This document shows, in pieces, positions 30,201-39,111 of a DNA stretch of 48,295 nucleotides (the stretch's first letter is position 1; the number at the start of each line of letters is the position of its first letter). A model generated the notes under the pieces. The model had not been told where the DNA came from. It saw only the letters and a program-made list of their open reading frames with translations, and made no database searches. The position numbers and the translations under genes are program-made. Source of the stretch: an uncultured Clostridia bacterium (GTDB lineage: Bacteria; Bacillota; Clostridia; TANB77; CAG-465); the NCBI GenBank assembly GCA_947627255.1, contig CANQVI010000001.1, forward strand, positions 84,899-133,193, written 5' to 3'.

Positions 30201-30512
30201 CTAATGAAAAGATTAAAAATGAATGGAATATTTTTAAATGATATTGAAATCTTAAATAAAATGGATAGAAATTTTGAAAATAACTCTGCTATGAGCCTAA
30301 TAAATGTTTCAAAAAAGAGTATAAGTTCATCAGGAAAGAAAGTTTTAAAAGAAGATGAATTTGAAAATCTTTGTAATGAAACAAAAGAAATTCTTAAACA
30401 AATAGGCAAAAATATAGCAAGTGGAATAGTGGAAATAAACCCTAATAAAAAAGAAAATTATTGTCAATTTTGTAATTATTCAACTAACTGTAGAAAAAAC
30501 TTAGAAGTCTAA
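27222..30512 (+). CDS. addB: helicase-exonuclease AddAB, AddB subunit
   Basis: Walker A-like GKSKTGKTTHIYNM; C-terminal PD-(D/E)XK nuclease (VRVVDYKSS) and Fe-S cysteines (CPFSYF ... CQFCNYSTNC). Confidence 0.9.
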   Translation: MIDVILGKSKTGKTTHIYNMIEQDIKENYNVILFVPSQSRAKAENEYMKILNKDGVIGINITTISEFVKEELKVQNLHMNEKSMSKLDRKIILTQVIKENPKLFNIFDKVKNYPGFLDVLDIYMDLFRKNNITLDKYKGVILEDKRTNEKFKEILAIYDKYFKIMNKNYVDSVEEMDLFIKNIDNSFYFYDTKKLRIYFDGYNNFSNSEYKLIDALMKRNVKIAITLNTDITKIEDVYTSSSIFEVSNDTYKRICQIANKNNCELQNIVKYDNIFSSKNDIKFVANNIFNNNCNEKVNLENIQVLMYTNVLKEIENVARIISQKVKEGNRFSDFAIYTTNIDEYENAISRIFYENNLEVYVSKSKSIGESILTKYIQGILKLAIKGLNLELIFDILKLGITDIDLKDIYLLENYMKEFNVNKYLINNKFTLNNQKESYDLENLNKIKDKIVNMYSFTLSMKKLTAKEFILNIYNHLQSERIFENFSNIIKTNKKDLLALNTLNFENQVWENIATIFDSIIKIYKDDTLTVEEFFNIFNLVIKDVKIKTLPPTKDQIELLDINVAKTGPKKYAFFIGVTEGKFPKNVDEDIFFTDNELESLKEKEVDIRETSITKLNMGFFNIYEALNNVKEKLYITIPSATLDGKATRKSSFITLLEQISNFNIEGEVTNLNIEQNIFNIYSKDELFMWLISKIRDFDNISDSEKEQVISVYEYFKSDDKYSKILKFKKDDSKLSDEVTNIVYGKEFKTSVSKLELYKKCPFSYFMQYVLNINPNKEAKLNVLELGSFMHNVLENFSMYLLNKGISWQEILTEDLESIETQYESVLEEIINIAIEKNLSKQKQSVRYMVLKRKLFNTMKKVIHTVALSYNQSEFEPYGYEIEFKDNSIFLPMQIQLDESHVMKIIGKIDRVDMLKYKDENYVRVVDYKSSSKDLNIDKIKEGLSLQLITYLMAFIENKKELKIKPAGMLYFNLSDKLVALTQYEQNNENIKKILMKRLKMNGIFLNDIEILNKMDRNFENNSAMSLINVSKKSISSSGKKVLKEDEFENLCNETKEILKQIGKNIASGIVEINPNKKENYCQFCNYSTNCRKNLEV

Positions 30513-30620
30513 AAAGTGTGATTTTTACCGGTATTTGTACTATTATGTTACAATATTACAATGTAGTTATTACATCATTAAAAAAATATTACAAAAATTA
30601 CAGTTTTATTATTTAAATAC

Positions 30621-30648
30621 TTGAAATTATCTAAAAAAAAGATATAAT
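30621..30648 (+). promoter_or_regulatory. sigma-A-like promoter
   Basis: TTGAAA - 16 - TATAAT. Confidence 0.55.
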
Positions 30649-30759
30649 ATAAGTAGGTTTAAATCTTTATTTAAACATAAATTTTTGATTTTTATCATTC
30701 AAGAATACGCGTTAGTATTTTTTGTTAAGTATATTAATACAAAAGAGGAGAGTTGTTAT

Positions 30760-32028
30760 ATGTCAGATATCGTTGTAAGTTCGAAGAAAAAGATTAATTT
30801 CTTTGACAGAGTAATACAAAGCGTAGTTATTATGCTAAATATGAATAAGATGAATAAGGCTATAGATGAGCATCTATCTGTTATAAGAAAAACAGAAGGT
30901 GATGATAAAAAATCTTATCAAGAAAATATTTTAAGAGAAATTGTTTTTGTAAAATATCAATATGATATTATGCAAAGAAGTATGTATGAGTTAAAAATGT
31001 CTTATCCAGATGAAATTATAGATAATATTAATTCATCAGATAAAACAACAAGACTAGAGTTGCAAAAAAGCTTTTTAGAGATGGAATATGATAGAGTTAC
31101 AAGATCAAAATTCAAATCTAAAGAGGAAATAAAATTTAATTTGCTTTCTATTTCTTCTGCAATAGATGAAGTAAAACAAAATATAAAAGATGAAGGAAAA
31201 GCACAAAGATATAATCAAGTTATTAAAACAGCAGAGGATATTGATACAGCAATTCAAACTGAACAATATACAGAGGAACAATATAAAGAATTGTTTAAAA
31301 ATATTGATGAATATGTTGGATATATTAATGATAATTATGATATATCAAAATTACCATCTGATGAAAGAGAATTAATAGAATACGTTATAGAAAGTATGAT
31401 AAAAGGTATTGAGTCAGATATAGACAAGCATATGTATGAGTTTAATCTAATAATAAACATATGTAAAAACTCATATAGATATTTTAAAATTATAGATAAA
31501 ATATTTGCTAAAATTTTAAAAATATATGATGAAAGTTTCAGTAGTGAAATAGTAAATCAAGATGATTATATAAAAATGTTTAAAGAGATTTATGACATGA
31601 TGATAAAAACAAAAGTTAATGATGTTCATAGAGCAATCTCAACAGAGGATGAATATTTAGAGTACTCTAAGTTATTAGCTAGTGAAGATGAAGAACAAAT
31701 AAATAGATTTTTACTTGAAAAAGCTAAAGAGCTTACTGAAATGGATGAAATAAAAGAAAAGATAGAAGCAATACTTCATGTAGATGAAGAAGAAAATGAA
31801 GAAGATAGTGAAGAAATAGATGAAGAAGATCTAAATCTTGATGAAGTACTTGGAAAATCTAACGAAGAAGATGAAGAAAAATCTGAAGAAGAAAAAGAAG
31901 AAATTGATATAGAAAACAAAGAAGAGGCAGAGGAAGAAAAACCAAAAAGAAAAGCAGGTAGACCTAGAAAAGACGAAGAACCAGTAAAGGAGAAAAGGAG
32001 AGCAGGAAGACCTAAGAAAAATGGATAG
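30760..32028 (+). CDS. hypothetical protein with acidic C-terminal region and two AT-hook-like motifs
   Basis: MSDIVVSSKKKINFFDR start after SD aaagaggag; C-terminus KRKAGRPRKDEEPVKEKRRAGRPKKNG. Confidence 0.75.
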   Translation: MSDIVVSSKKKINFFDRVIQSVVIMLNMNKMNKAIDEHLSVIRKTEGDDKKSYQENILREIVFVKYQYDIMQRSMYELKMSYPDEIIDNINSSDKTTRLELQKSFLEMEYDRVTRSKFKSKEEIKFNLLSISSAIDEVKQNIKDEGKAQRYNQVIKTAEDIDTAIQTEQYTEEQYKELFKNIDEYVGYINDNYDISKLPSDERELIEYVIESMIKGIESDIDKHMYEFNLIINICKNSYRYFKIIDKIFAKILKIYDESFSSEIVNQDDYIKMFKEIYDMMIKTKVNDVHRAISTEDEYLEYSKLLASEDEEQINRFLLEKAKELTEMDEIKEKIEAILHVDEEENEEDSEEIDEEDLNLDEVLGKSNEEDEEKSEEEKEEIDIENKEEAEEEKPKRKAGRPRKDEEPVKEKRRAGRPKKNG

Positions 32029-32036
32029 TTTTTAAT

Positions 32037-32071
32037 GAAAATAGCCAAATTTTATGTTTGACTATTTTTCT
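32037..32071 (+). terminator. probable Rho-independent terminator
   Basis: AAAATAGCCAAA ttttatg TTTGACTATTTTT. Confidence 0.55.
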
Positions 32072-32112
32072 GTATATAAGAAAAATATACTAAAAATATA
32101 TTATTATTAAAA

Positions 32113-32146
32113 TTTGACAAATTATTTTTATTTAATATAGTAGAAT
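32113..32146 (+). promoter_or_regulatory. Spo0A-type promoter of spoIIE: 0A-box-like TTTGTCAAA (minus strand) over a -35 with 21-bp spacer
   Basis: TTGACA (32114-32119) - 21 - TAGAAT (32141-32146); reverse complement of 32113-32121 is TTTGTCAAA. Confidence 0.65.
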
Positions 32147-32181
32147 ATACAGTATATAAGAAACATAAAGAGGTGTAAGAT

Positions 32182-34530
32182 ATGATATATAATAAGTACT
32201 TAGACAATGATATTGATGAAAAAGTAACATCAGTATTTAGTACGTTAAGAAAAATAGTTAGTTTTAAAAATATTATATTTATGTTGTTTGCGATTTTATT
32301 ATCGACTAAAACTTTAATTGGCAATTTTATGCCATTTAACTATGTTGTTCTTGCAGTAGCAAGTGCATTTGATGTGCCACTTATTTTAGTCTTAATATCT
32401 TCATTAGTGGGACTAGCTATAGGAGGAAGTTCTTCTTCTATAGTAATGTTGTTAGTTTTCTTTTTACTGTATAACTTAATTACTGCAATAGTAAATATTG
32501 AAGGAATAAATAGAAAATATACTATATTTATTAAGTTTTTAGTATCAATTACTATACTACAAGTAATTTCTTCTTTTATAACAGGAGCACTTTTTACAGA
32601 GTTATTTAAAGTTCTTTCATCAATAGTAATTTCTGGAATAATATACTTAATTAGTGTTACAGGAATGAATGTAATTTTAAATTTAAAAAATGGCTTCATA
32701 TATACAAAAGAAGAAAGCATTATGATGATAATAACAGTAGCTATGATTTTATCTGCATTAAGTCCAATTAGTGTATTAGGCTTTAAATTAGTAGAAATCT
32801 TAGCATTTATATTAATCTTAATATATGGTTGGGGAAATGGTGCAATTCTTGGTGCAACTGCTGGACTTACAATAGGTTTAACATATACATGGCTTTGTGA
32901 TGTTTCAATGTCATTTGTTGTTGCAATAGCATTTAGTGGATTTATATCTGGATTATTAAGAAGATTCGGAAAAATTCCTGTAATAATTGCTTTTGTTGCT
33001 GGAAATTTATATATTTCATATTATTCAACTGGAATGACACAACTTAACATTATAACATGTGAGGTATTAATAGCATCTGTTGTATTATTCTTTATGCCAA
33101 AATTTGTTGAAAATAAATTAGATAATCTATTTGACCTTGGAAGAGGACTTGAAACATTTAAAAACAATTTATTAAACCCAACTAAAGAGGCAAAAGAAAA
33201 AATAGGTGCAGTATCGGAAGTATTTAATAGTTTAGCAGATATAACACTTCAAAGTACAAAAGAAAGTAAGGAAGAAACAGTTGAAGTTATAAAAAAATAT
33301 ATATTATGCTATGTAAATAATACTTGCTTTGCTTGTTCTAATATTAATGAATGTATAGAGAAAGAAAATTTAGATTTAACTGCTAGTTATTTAGCGGATA
33401 AATTAGAAAATAATGAGCCAATAGAGCCTGAAATGCTAAAGTTTAATTGTAAAGATGCTAAGGTTATAATAGATAACTTATATGATATATATAATAGCAT
33501 GAAACTTATGAGAGTATTAAAGCAAAGAGAGCTAGAAAATAACGAAAAAATATCTAATCAATATAAAGAAGTATCTAAACTTTTAAATAATATTGCTGAG
33601 GATATTAAAGAGGGAAGTATAGTTAAAGAAGATATACAAAAAAGACTAAGAGATGAATTAAAGTTTTATGGATTCAATATATATGAAGATGAGTTTTTAA
33701 GAGATAAAGATACTATAGAATATACTTTTGTAACAGACATATTAACAAATATAGATAAACAGAAAAAGCAAATACTAGAACTTTCTAGTAGAATATTAGA
33801 GCAAAATATGACTATAAAACTTATACTTAATATTTCTAAGACTGAAAAATCTAAAGTAAAATTAATATCATCTCCAAAATATAGTATAAAATCAGAAATT
33901 ATATCTGAAAGCAAGACTAAAGGCGAAGTATCTGGAGATTCATATTTACAAATGGAACTTCAAGATTTAAGAAAACTAAGTGTAATAAGTGATGGTGTAG
34001 GCTCAGGGGAGAACGCAGCTAAAAGTTCACAAGCAGTTATAAATATACTTGAAAGATTATTAAGTGGCGGATTTGATGAAGAAAAAGCAATAGAAATAGT
34101 TAATAGCATTATAAAATTAAAAGGTGATGATGAACTATTTGCTACTTTAGATGCTGCAATAATCAATGAAAAGGATGCTCAATGTTATTTTATAAAATTA
34201 GGAGCAGCACCAACATATATAATTGAAAAAGGTAAAGTTATTACTATAAACTCTACAACTATACCAGTTGGACTTGTAGATAATACAGACTACATCCCTA
34301 TATGTAAAAATTTAGATGAAGGAGATATTATAGTACAAGTATCTGATGGAGTAATACCAGATGATATGGATAAAAATAGCAATTATTTAAAAAATTATCT
34401 ATCAACTTGTGATATAACAAAATCAGCTAAAATTTTAGCACAAGAAATAAAAGAAGTAATTTATTTAAATAATTCAAATGAACTAGATGATGATATTACA
34501 GTAATAGTAAATAAAATAGAAAAGAACTAA
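32182..34530 (+). CDS. spoIIE: stage II sporulation protein E (PP2C-type phosphatase)
   Basis: N-terminal polytopic membrane region; C-terminal LSVISDGVGSGENAAKSSQAVINILERLLSGGFDEEKAIEIVNSIIKL ... VQVSDGVIPDD. Confidence 0.92.
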   Translation: MIYNKYLDNDIDEKVTSVFSTLRKIVSFKNIIFMLFAILLSTKTLIGNFMPFNYVVLAVASAFDVPLILVLISSLVGLAIGGSSSSIVMLLVFFLLYNLITAIVNIEGINRKYTIFIKFLVSITILQVISSFITGALFTELFKVLSSIVISGIIYLISVTGMNVILNLKNGFIYTKEESIMMIITVAMILSALSPISVLGFKLVEILAFILILIYGWGNGAILGATAGLTIGLTYTWLCDVSMSFVVAIAFSGFISGLLRRFGKIPVIIAFVAGNLYISYYSTGMTQLNIITCEVLIASVVLFFMPKFVENKLDNLFDLGRGLETFKNNLLNPTKEAKEKIGAVSEVFNSLADITLQSTKESKEETVEVIKKYILCYVNNTCFACSNINECIEKENLDLTASYLADKLENNEPIEPEMLKFNCKDAKVIIDNLYDIYNSMKLMRVLKQRELENNEKISNQYKEVSKLLNNIAEDIKEGSIVKEDIQKRLRDELKFYGFNIYEDEFLRDKDTIEYTFVTDILTNIDKQKKQILELSSRILEQNMTIKLILNISKTEKSKVKLISSPKYSIKSEIISESKTKGEVSGDSYLQMELQDLRKLSVISDGVGSGENAAKSSQAVINILERLLSGGFDEEKAIEIVNSIIKLKGDDELFATLDAAIINEKDAQCYFIKLGAAPTYIIEKGKVITINSTTIPVGLVDNTDYIPICKNLDEGDIIVQVSDGVIPDDMDKNSNYLKNYLSTCDITKSAKILAQEIKEVIYLNNSNELDDDITVIVNKIEKN

Positions 34531-34556
34531 GAGTGAATTATTTCACTCTTTTTCTT
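34528..34556 (+). terminator. Rho-independent terminator of spoIIE
   Basis: AAGAGTGAA ttat TTCACTCTTTTT. Confidence 0.8.
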
Positions 34557-34632
34557 GAAAAGCTTAACATAATATGGTAGAATATTAGTATATTAATTTT
34601 TTTACTCAAAACTATTGTTAAGGAGGTATTCT

Positions 34633-34947
34633 ATGTTTAGTTTTTTTGTTTTATCTTTAGGAGCATATATGCTTCTTTTAGGCACAAACGATAAAAACGA
34701 ATTAGGAAATTGTAGTAAAAAATATCCTTCAGGTTATGAGCTAAAAAAAGAACTAAGAAAAATACCAATATACGAATATGATGTAGCTACATTAAATTAC
34801 GATTTAATAGAAGAATACATATTTAGAGAATATGTATATACATTTGAAATAGCTGGTGGCTATACAAGAGAAGTTGCACTTAGAAAAGCATTAGATAAAT
34901 ATATAAAAACATATAATATATTAGATAAAAAATATAAAATAGGATAG
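34633..34947 (+). CDS. small hypothetical protein with N-terminal hydrophobic segment
   Basis: ATG at 34633 after SD aaggaggt; MFSFFVLSLGAYMLLLG. Confidence 0.65.
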   Translation: MFSFFVLSLGAYMLLLGTNDKNELGNCSKKYPSGYELKKELRKIPIYEYDVATLNYDLIEEYIFREYVYTFEIAGGYTREVALRKALDKYIKTYNILDKKYKIG

Positions 34948-34981
34948 AAATAAGACCAAGAAATTTTCTTGGTCTTATTTT
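34948..34981. terminator. bidirectional terminator
   Basis: AATAAGACCAAGAAA tt TTCTTGGTCTTATT. Confidence 0.85.
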
Positions 34982-34986
34982 ATGCA

Positions 34987-35415
34987 TTAATAATTTTTAA
35001 AATATATATCATTAATTCTTAGCAAATAATTATAATCTTTAGCTTCATCTTTATCTATACAAATTTCTATATTATTTAATTGTATATACGAAATAGGGAT
35101 AGAAAATTCTAATGTATGAGTACCAGGACTAATTAAAAAGTCATAGGTAATAGCTCTAGCTTTAGGCTTCTTTTTCCTTGTATACCTAAATATTAAATGT
35201 GCCTTTTCTGATTCAATAACATTAGAATAGTAATTCATTACAAGTCTTGGACTAAAGTCTTTTGCTTTAAATTCAAGTCGTTTTCTAAGTAGGAAAGAAA
35301 TTTTATTATAACTATTAAAATCAATTATAATATCATCATTGAATTTAAAAGTTCCTGCTCTTTTTCCTTTTTCATTACTTTTGGTAAATGTTTTAGATAA
35401 AAGTTTTTTCTTCAT
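34987..35415 (-). CDS. hypothetical protein, beta-rich
   Basis: 142 aa, SD AAGGAGGG, own promoter and structured leader. Confidence 0.7.
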   Translation of the reverse strand: MKKKLLSKTFTKSNEKGKRAGTFKFNDDIIIDFNSYNKISFLLRKRLEFKAKDFSPRLVMNYYSNVIESEKAHLIFRYTRKKKPKARAITYDFLISPGTHTLEFSIPISYIQLNNIEICIDKDEAKDYNYLLRINDIYFKNY

Positions 35416-35491
35416 AAATATCCCTCCTTAATAATTATAATTGGAGAATAAGTACTCTCCAATTATAAGAGTACTTAAAAATGTACTTGGT
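35416..35491 (-). promoter_or_regulatory. structured 5' leader with two overlapping alternative hairpins
   Basis: 13-bp IR 35435-35447/35456-35468 and 10-bp IR 35449-35458/35468-35477 are mutually exclusive; located between promoter and SD. Confidence 0.65.
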
Positions 35492-35497
35492 CTGCAC

Positions 35498-35526
35498 ATT
35501 ATACCATAATATTACCACAGATTCAA
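35498..35526 (-). promoter_or_regulatory. sigma-A-like promoter for 34987-35415
   Basis: Minus strand TTGAAT - 17 - TATAAT. Confidence 0.65.
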
Positions 35527-35599
35527 CATTTGCAAGATTATTTATATTATTACTATACTTTAGTCAAAAATTTTGATATAATACAAGCGGGTGATAAAG

Positions 35600-38500
35600 T
35601 TGAGTTTTGTTCATTTACATTTGCATACACAATATAGTTTATTAGATGGCGCAATAAGAATTGATGAATTAGTAAAAAAAGCTAAAGAATATAATATGCC
35701 AGCTATAGCAATCACTGACCATGGGAACATGTTCGGTGCTATTGAGATGTATAAAGAATGTAAAAAGAACAATATAAAGCCAATAATTGGCTGTGAATTT
35801 TATGTTGCACCAAGAAGTAGATTAGATAAAGATGGAAGAATAGATACTGAGCCTAATCATTTAATATTACTTGCTATGAATAATACAGGATATAAAAATC
35901 TTGTTAAACTATGTTCAATAGGTTATACAGAAGGTTTTTATTATAAGCCTAGAATAGATTTAGAAGTATTAGAAAAATATAATGAGGGGCTAATTTGCTT
36001 GTCTGCATGTATTGCAGGTGGCCTATCTAGAAAAATACTTAATGGAGATATTTTAGGTGCTAAGGAAATGCTAAAAAAATACTTAGAAATTTTTGGAAAA
36101 GAAAGGTATTTCCTAGAATTGCAAGATAATAAATTAAGAGAGCAAATACTAGTAAACCAAAAATTATTGGAATTTTCTAAAGAATTTGGAGTAGATGTTG
36201 TAGCAACTAATGATTGTCATTACTTAAATAAAGAAGATTATGATTTTCATGAAGTATTACTTTGCATACAGACTAGAAAAACTTTAAATGATGAAGATAG
36301 ATTAAGATTTAAAACAAATGAGTTTTATTTTAAAAGCCCAGATGAAATGAAAGAGGCCTTTTCAAATGTACCAGAAGCAATAGAAAATACTTTAAAAATT
36401 GCAGATATGTGTAATGTAGAATTGGAATTTGGACATACAATACTTCCTGAGTTTAAAATAGATGAAAACATATCACATTTAGAATATTTTAGAAGAAAAT
36501 GTTATGAGGGTATAGAAAAAAGATATACAAAAGAGGAATATGATAAAGTTAAAGAAAGACTTGAATATGAAATAAGTGTAATAGATAAAATGGGATATAT
36601 TGATTATTTCTTGATAGTTGCAGATTTTATTAATTATGCAAAATCTCAGAATATTCCAGTAGGCCCAGGTAGAGGTAGTGGAGCAGGTTCTATAGCCGCA
36701 TATTTGATAGGTATAACAGATATAGATCCATTAAAATTTGACCTTATCTTTGAGAGATTTTTAAATCCAGAAAGAGTTAGTATGCCAGATTTTGATGTAG
36801 ATTTTTGCTATGAAAGAAGACAAGAAGTAATAGATTATGTTTCAAATAAATACGGAAAAGATCATGTGGCACAAATAATAACATTTGGTACTATGGCAGC
36901 ACGTGCTGCAATAAGAGATGTTGCAAGAGTATTGGATATCCAATATCAAAAAGCTGATACAATAGCTAAAATGATACCGCACAATATAAAAATAACTATT
37001 GATCAAGCATTACAAGAAAATGCAGACTTAAAAAAATTGTATGATTCAGATATAGAAACTAAAAAAATTATAGATATATCTAAAAAAATAGAAGGGCTTG
37101 CAAGACAGGCTTCAACACATGCTTGTGGAGTTGTTATAACTAAAGAGCCAGTAGTAAATTATGTACCATTATATGAAAATGAAGGTCAGATATCTACTCA
37201 ATATACAATGACAACACTTGAAGAATTAGGACTATTAAAAATGGACTTTTTAGGTCTAAGAACTCTAACAGTAATTGATGATACTAAAAAATTAGTAAAG
37301 AAAATTAGAAATATTGATGTAGACTTTGGAAAGTTTGATGATAAAGATACATATAAGATGTTAACACAAGGTAAAACTATGGGTGTATTCCAAATGGAAA
37401 GTCCAGGTTTTAGAAAAATGATTATGAAAATGGAGCCTGATTCAATAGAAGATATAATTGTTATGATATCGTTATATAGACCAGGACCTATGGATCAAAT
37501 ACCTAGATATATTAAAAATAAAAATAATAAAGATAATATTGAGTATACACATGAGTCATTAAAAGAGATTTTAAGACCTACATATGGATGTATGGTATAT
37601 CAAGAACAAGTAATGCAGATATTTAGAAAATTAGCTGGATATAGTCTTGGTAGAGCAGATATAGTAAGAAGAGCAATGGGTAAAAAGAAAATTGATGTCA
37701 TGAATAAAGAAAGAGAAGTATTTATTGAAGGTGCAGGTAAAAATGGCATTGATTCAGTAAGTGCTAATAAGATATTTGATGAAATGGCAGAATTTGCTAA
37801 ATATGCTTTCAATAAATCTCATGCAGCAGCATATGCAGTAGTGGCTTACCAAACAGCATATTTGAAATGTCATTATCCTAATGAATTTATGGCTGCATTT
37901 ATGAATTCTTTTATTGGAAATCAAAATAAAATACCAGTTTATATAAATGAATGTAGAGAACTAGGAATAGAAGTATTAAAACCAGATATAAATGAAAGCT
38001 ATTTAAAATTTGCTGTAATAAATGGCAAAATAAGATTTGCATTAAACTCAATAAAAAATGTTGGGCAAAGTGCTATTGAGGAGATAATAAAGGAAAGAAA
38101 ATTAAATGGAAAATATAAAAACTTTATAGATTTTTGTCAAAGAGTTTCCCTTGAAAATGTAAATAAGAAATGTATTGAGAGCTTAATCAAGGCTGGATGT
38201 TTTGATGAAATAGAAAAGGAATACAATAGATATGATTTATTAGAAAATTTTGAATCAATAGTTGATGGAGTAGCACATACAAGAAAAAGTAATTATATAA
38301 ATCAAATAGATTTCTTTGGACAAATAGAAGAAGATAGCACTAGCATAAAGATAGAAAAAAGTGGAAGAATACCATCTAATAAAGAATTATTAGATATGGA
38401 AAAAGAAATGTTAGGACTATATATATCTGGGCATCCATTAGACGAATACAAAAGCTATATTAATAAAAATTCTACTATAAGGTCTGTAGATATCAATCAA

Positions 38501-39085
38501 GATGAAGATGAGTCAGAAGAAGCGCAAAGTAATTTAGAGTATGATGGTAAAAATGTTGCAATGTGTGGAATATTTAATAAAGGAAAAATCCTTATGACTA
38601 AGTCTGGAAAAAATATGATGTTTGCAACTTTGGAAGATTTATATGGAAGTGTAGAATTAGTGCTTTTTCCTAATGTGTTTGAAAAATACGAAAATATTTT
38701 ACAAGATGATACAGTAGTAAAAGTAACTGGAAAAGTTAGTATAAAAGAAGATGAAAAAAGTAAAATATTAGTATCAAATATGGAAAAGATAGAAAACGCT
38801 ACTAAAAAAGAACAACCTAAGGAAATAATAATAACTAAAATATATATTAGAATTCCTAAAGATAAATTTGATTTAGAAGATAAAGTAATAGGATATATTA
38901 AAGATTTGAGTAAAGAATATCCAGGAGATAGTGAAGTATATATCTTTTATGATGGTACAAATAAGATGAGAATATTAAATAAAAATAACTTCTTATCAGA
39001 TATAAGTATAGTAGAAGATAGACTTGGAAAAGCATTTGGAAAAGAAAATGTAAAGATAAAGAAAATAAAAGAAGTAAGACAATAA
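35600..39085 (+). CDS. dnaE: DNA polymerase III alpha subunit
   Basis: PHP domain FVHLHLHTQYSLLDGAIRIDELV...ITDHGNMFG; VGPGRGSGAGSIAAYLIGITDIDPLKFDLIFERFLNPERVSMPDFDVDF; C-terminal OB domain. Confidence 0.97.
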   Translation: MSFVHLHLHTQYSLLDGAIRIDELVKKAKEYNMPAIAITDHGNMFGAIEMYKECKKNNIKPIIGCEFYVAPRSRLDKDGRIDTEPNHLILLAMNNTGYKNLVKLCSIGYTEGFYYKPRIDLEVLEKYNEGLICLSACIAGGLSRKILNGDILGAKEMLKKYLEIFGKERYFLELQDNKLREQILVNQKLLEFSKEFGVDVVATNDCHYLNKEDYDFHEVLLCIQTRKTLNDEDRLRFKTNEFYFKSPDEMKEAFSNVPEAIENTLKIADMCNVELEFGHTILPEFKIDENISHLEYFRRKCYEGIEKRYTKEEYDKVKERLEYEISVIDKMGYIDYFLIVADFINYAKSQNIPVGPGRGSGAGSIAAYLIGITDIDPLKFDLIFERFLNPERVSMPDFDVDFCYERRQEVIDYVSNKYGKDHVAQIITFGTMAARAAIRDVARVLDIQYQKADTIAKMIPHNIKITIDQALQENADLKKLYDSDIETKKIIDISKKIEGLARQASTHACGVVITKEPVVNYVPLYENEGQISTQYTMTTLEELGLLKMDFLGLRTLTVIDDTKKLVKKIRNIDVDFGKFDDKDTYKMLTQGKTMGVFQMESPGFRKMIMKMEPDSIEDIIVMISLYRPGPMDQIPRYIKNKNNKDNIEYTHESLKEILRPTYGCMVYQEQVMQIFRKLAGYSLGRADIVRRAMGKKKIDVMNKEREVFIEGAGKNGIDSVSANKIFDEMAEFAKYAFNKSHAAAYAVVAYQTAYLKCHYPNEFMAAFMNSFIGNQNKIPVYINECRELGIEVLKPDINESYLKFAVINGKIRFALNSIKNVGQSAIEEIIKERKLNGKYKNFIDFCQRVSLENVNKKCIESLIKAGCFDEIEKEYNRYDLLENFESIVDGVAHTRKSNYINQIDFFGQIEEDSTSIKIEKSGRIPSNKELLDMEKEMLGLYISGHPLDEYKSYINKNSTIRSVDINQDEDESEEAQSNLEYDGKNVAMCGIFNKGKILMTKSGKNMMFATLEDLYGSVELVLFPNVFEKYENILQDDTVVKVTGKVSIKEDEKSKILVSNMEKIENATKKEQPKEIIITKIYIRIPKDKFDLEDKVIGYIKDLSKEYPGDSEVYIFYDGTNKMRILNKNNFLSDISIVEDRLGKAFGKENVKIKKIKEVRQ

Positions 39086-39101
39086 AGTCTTACTTCTTTT
39101 A
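39070..39101. terminator. terminator between convergent genes
   Basis: GAAGTAAGAC aataaa GTCTTACTTC TTTT. Confidence 0.8.
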
Positions 39102-39111
39102 TATAAATAGA

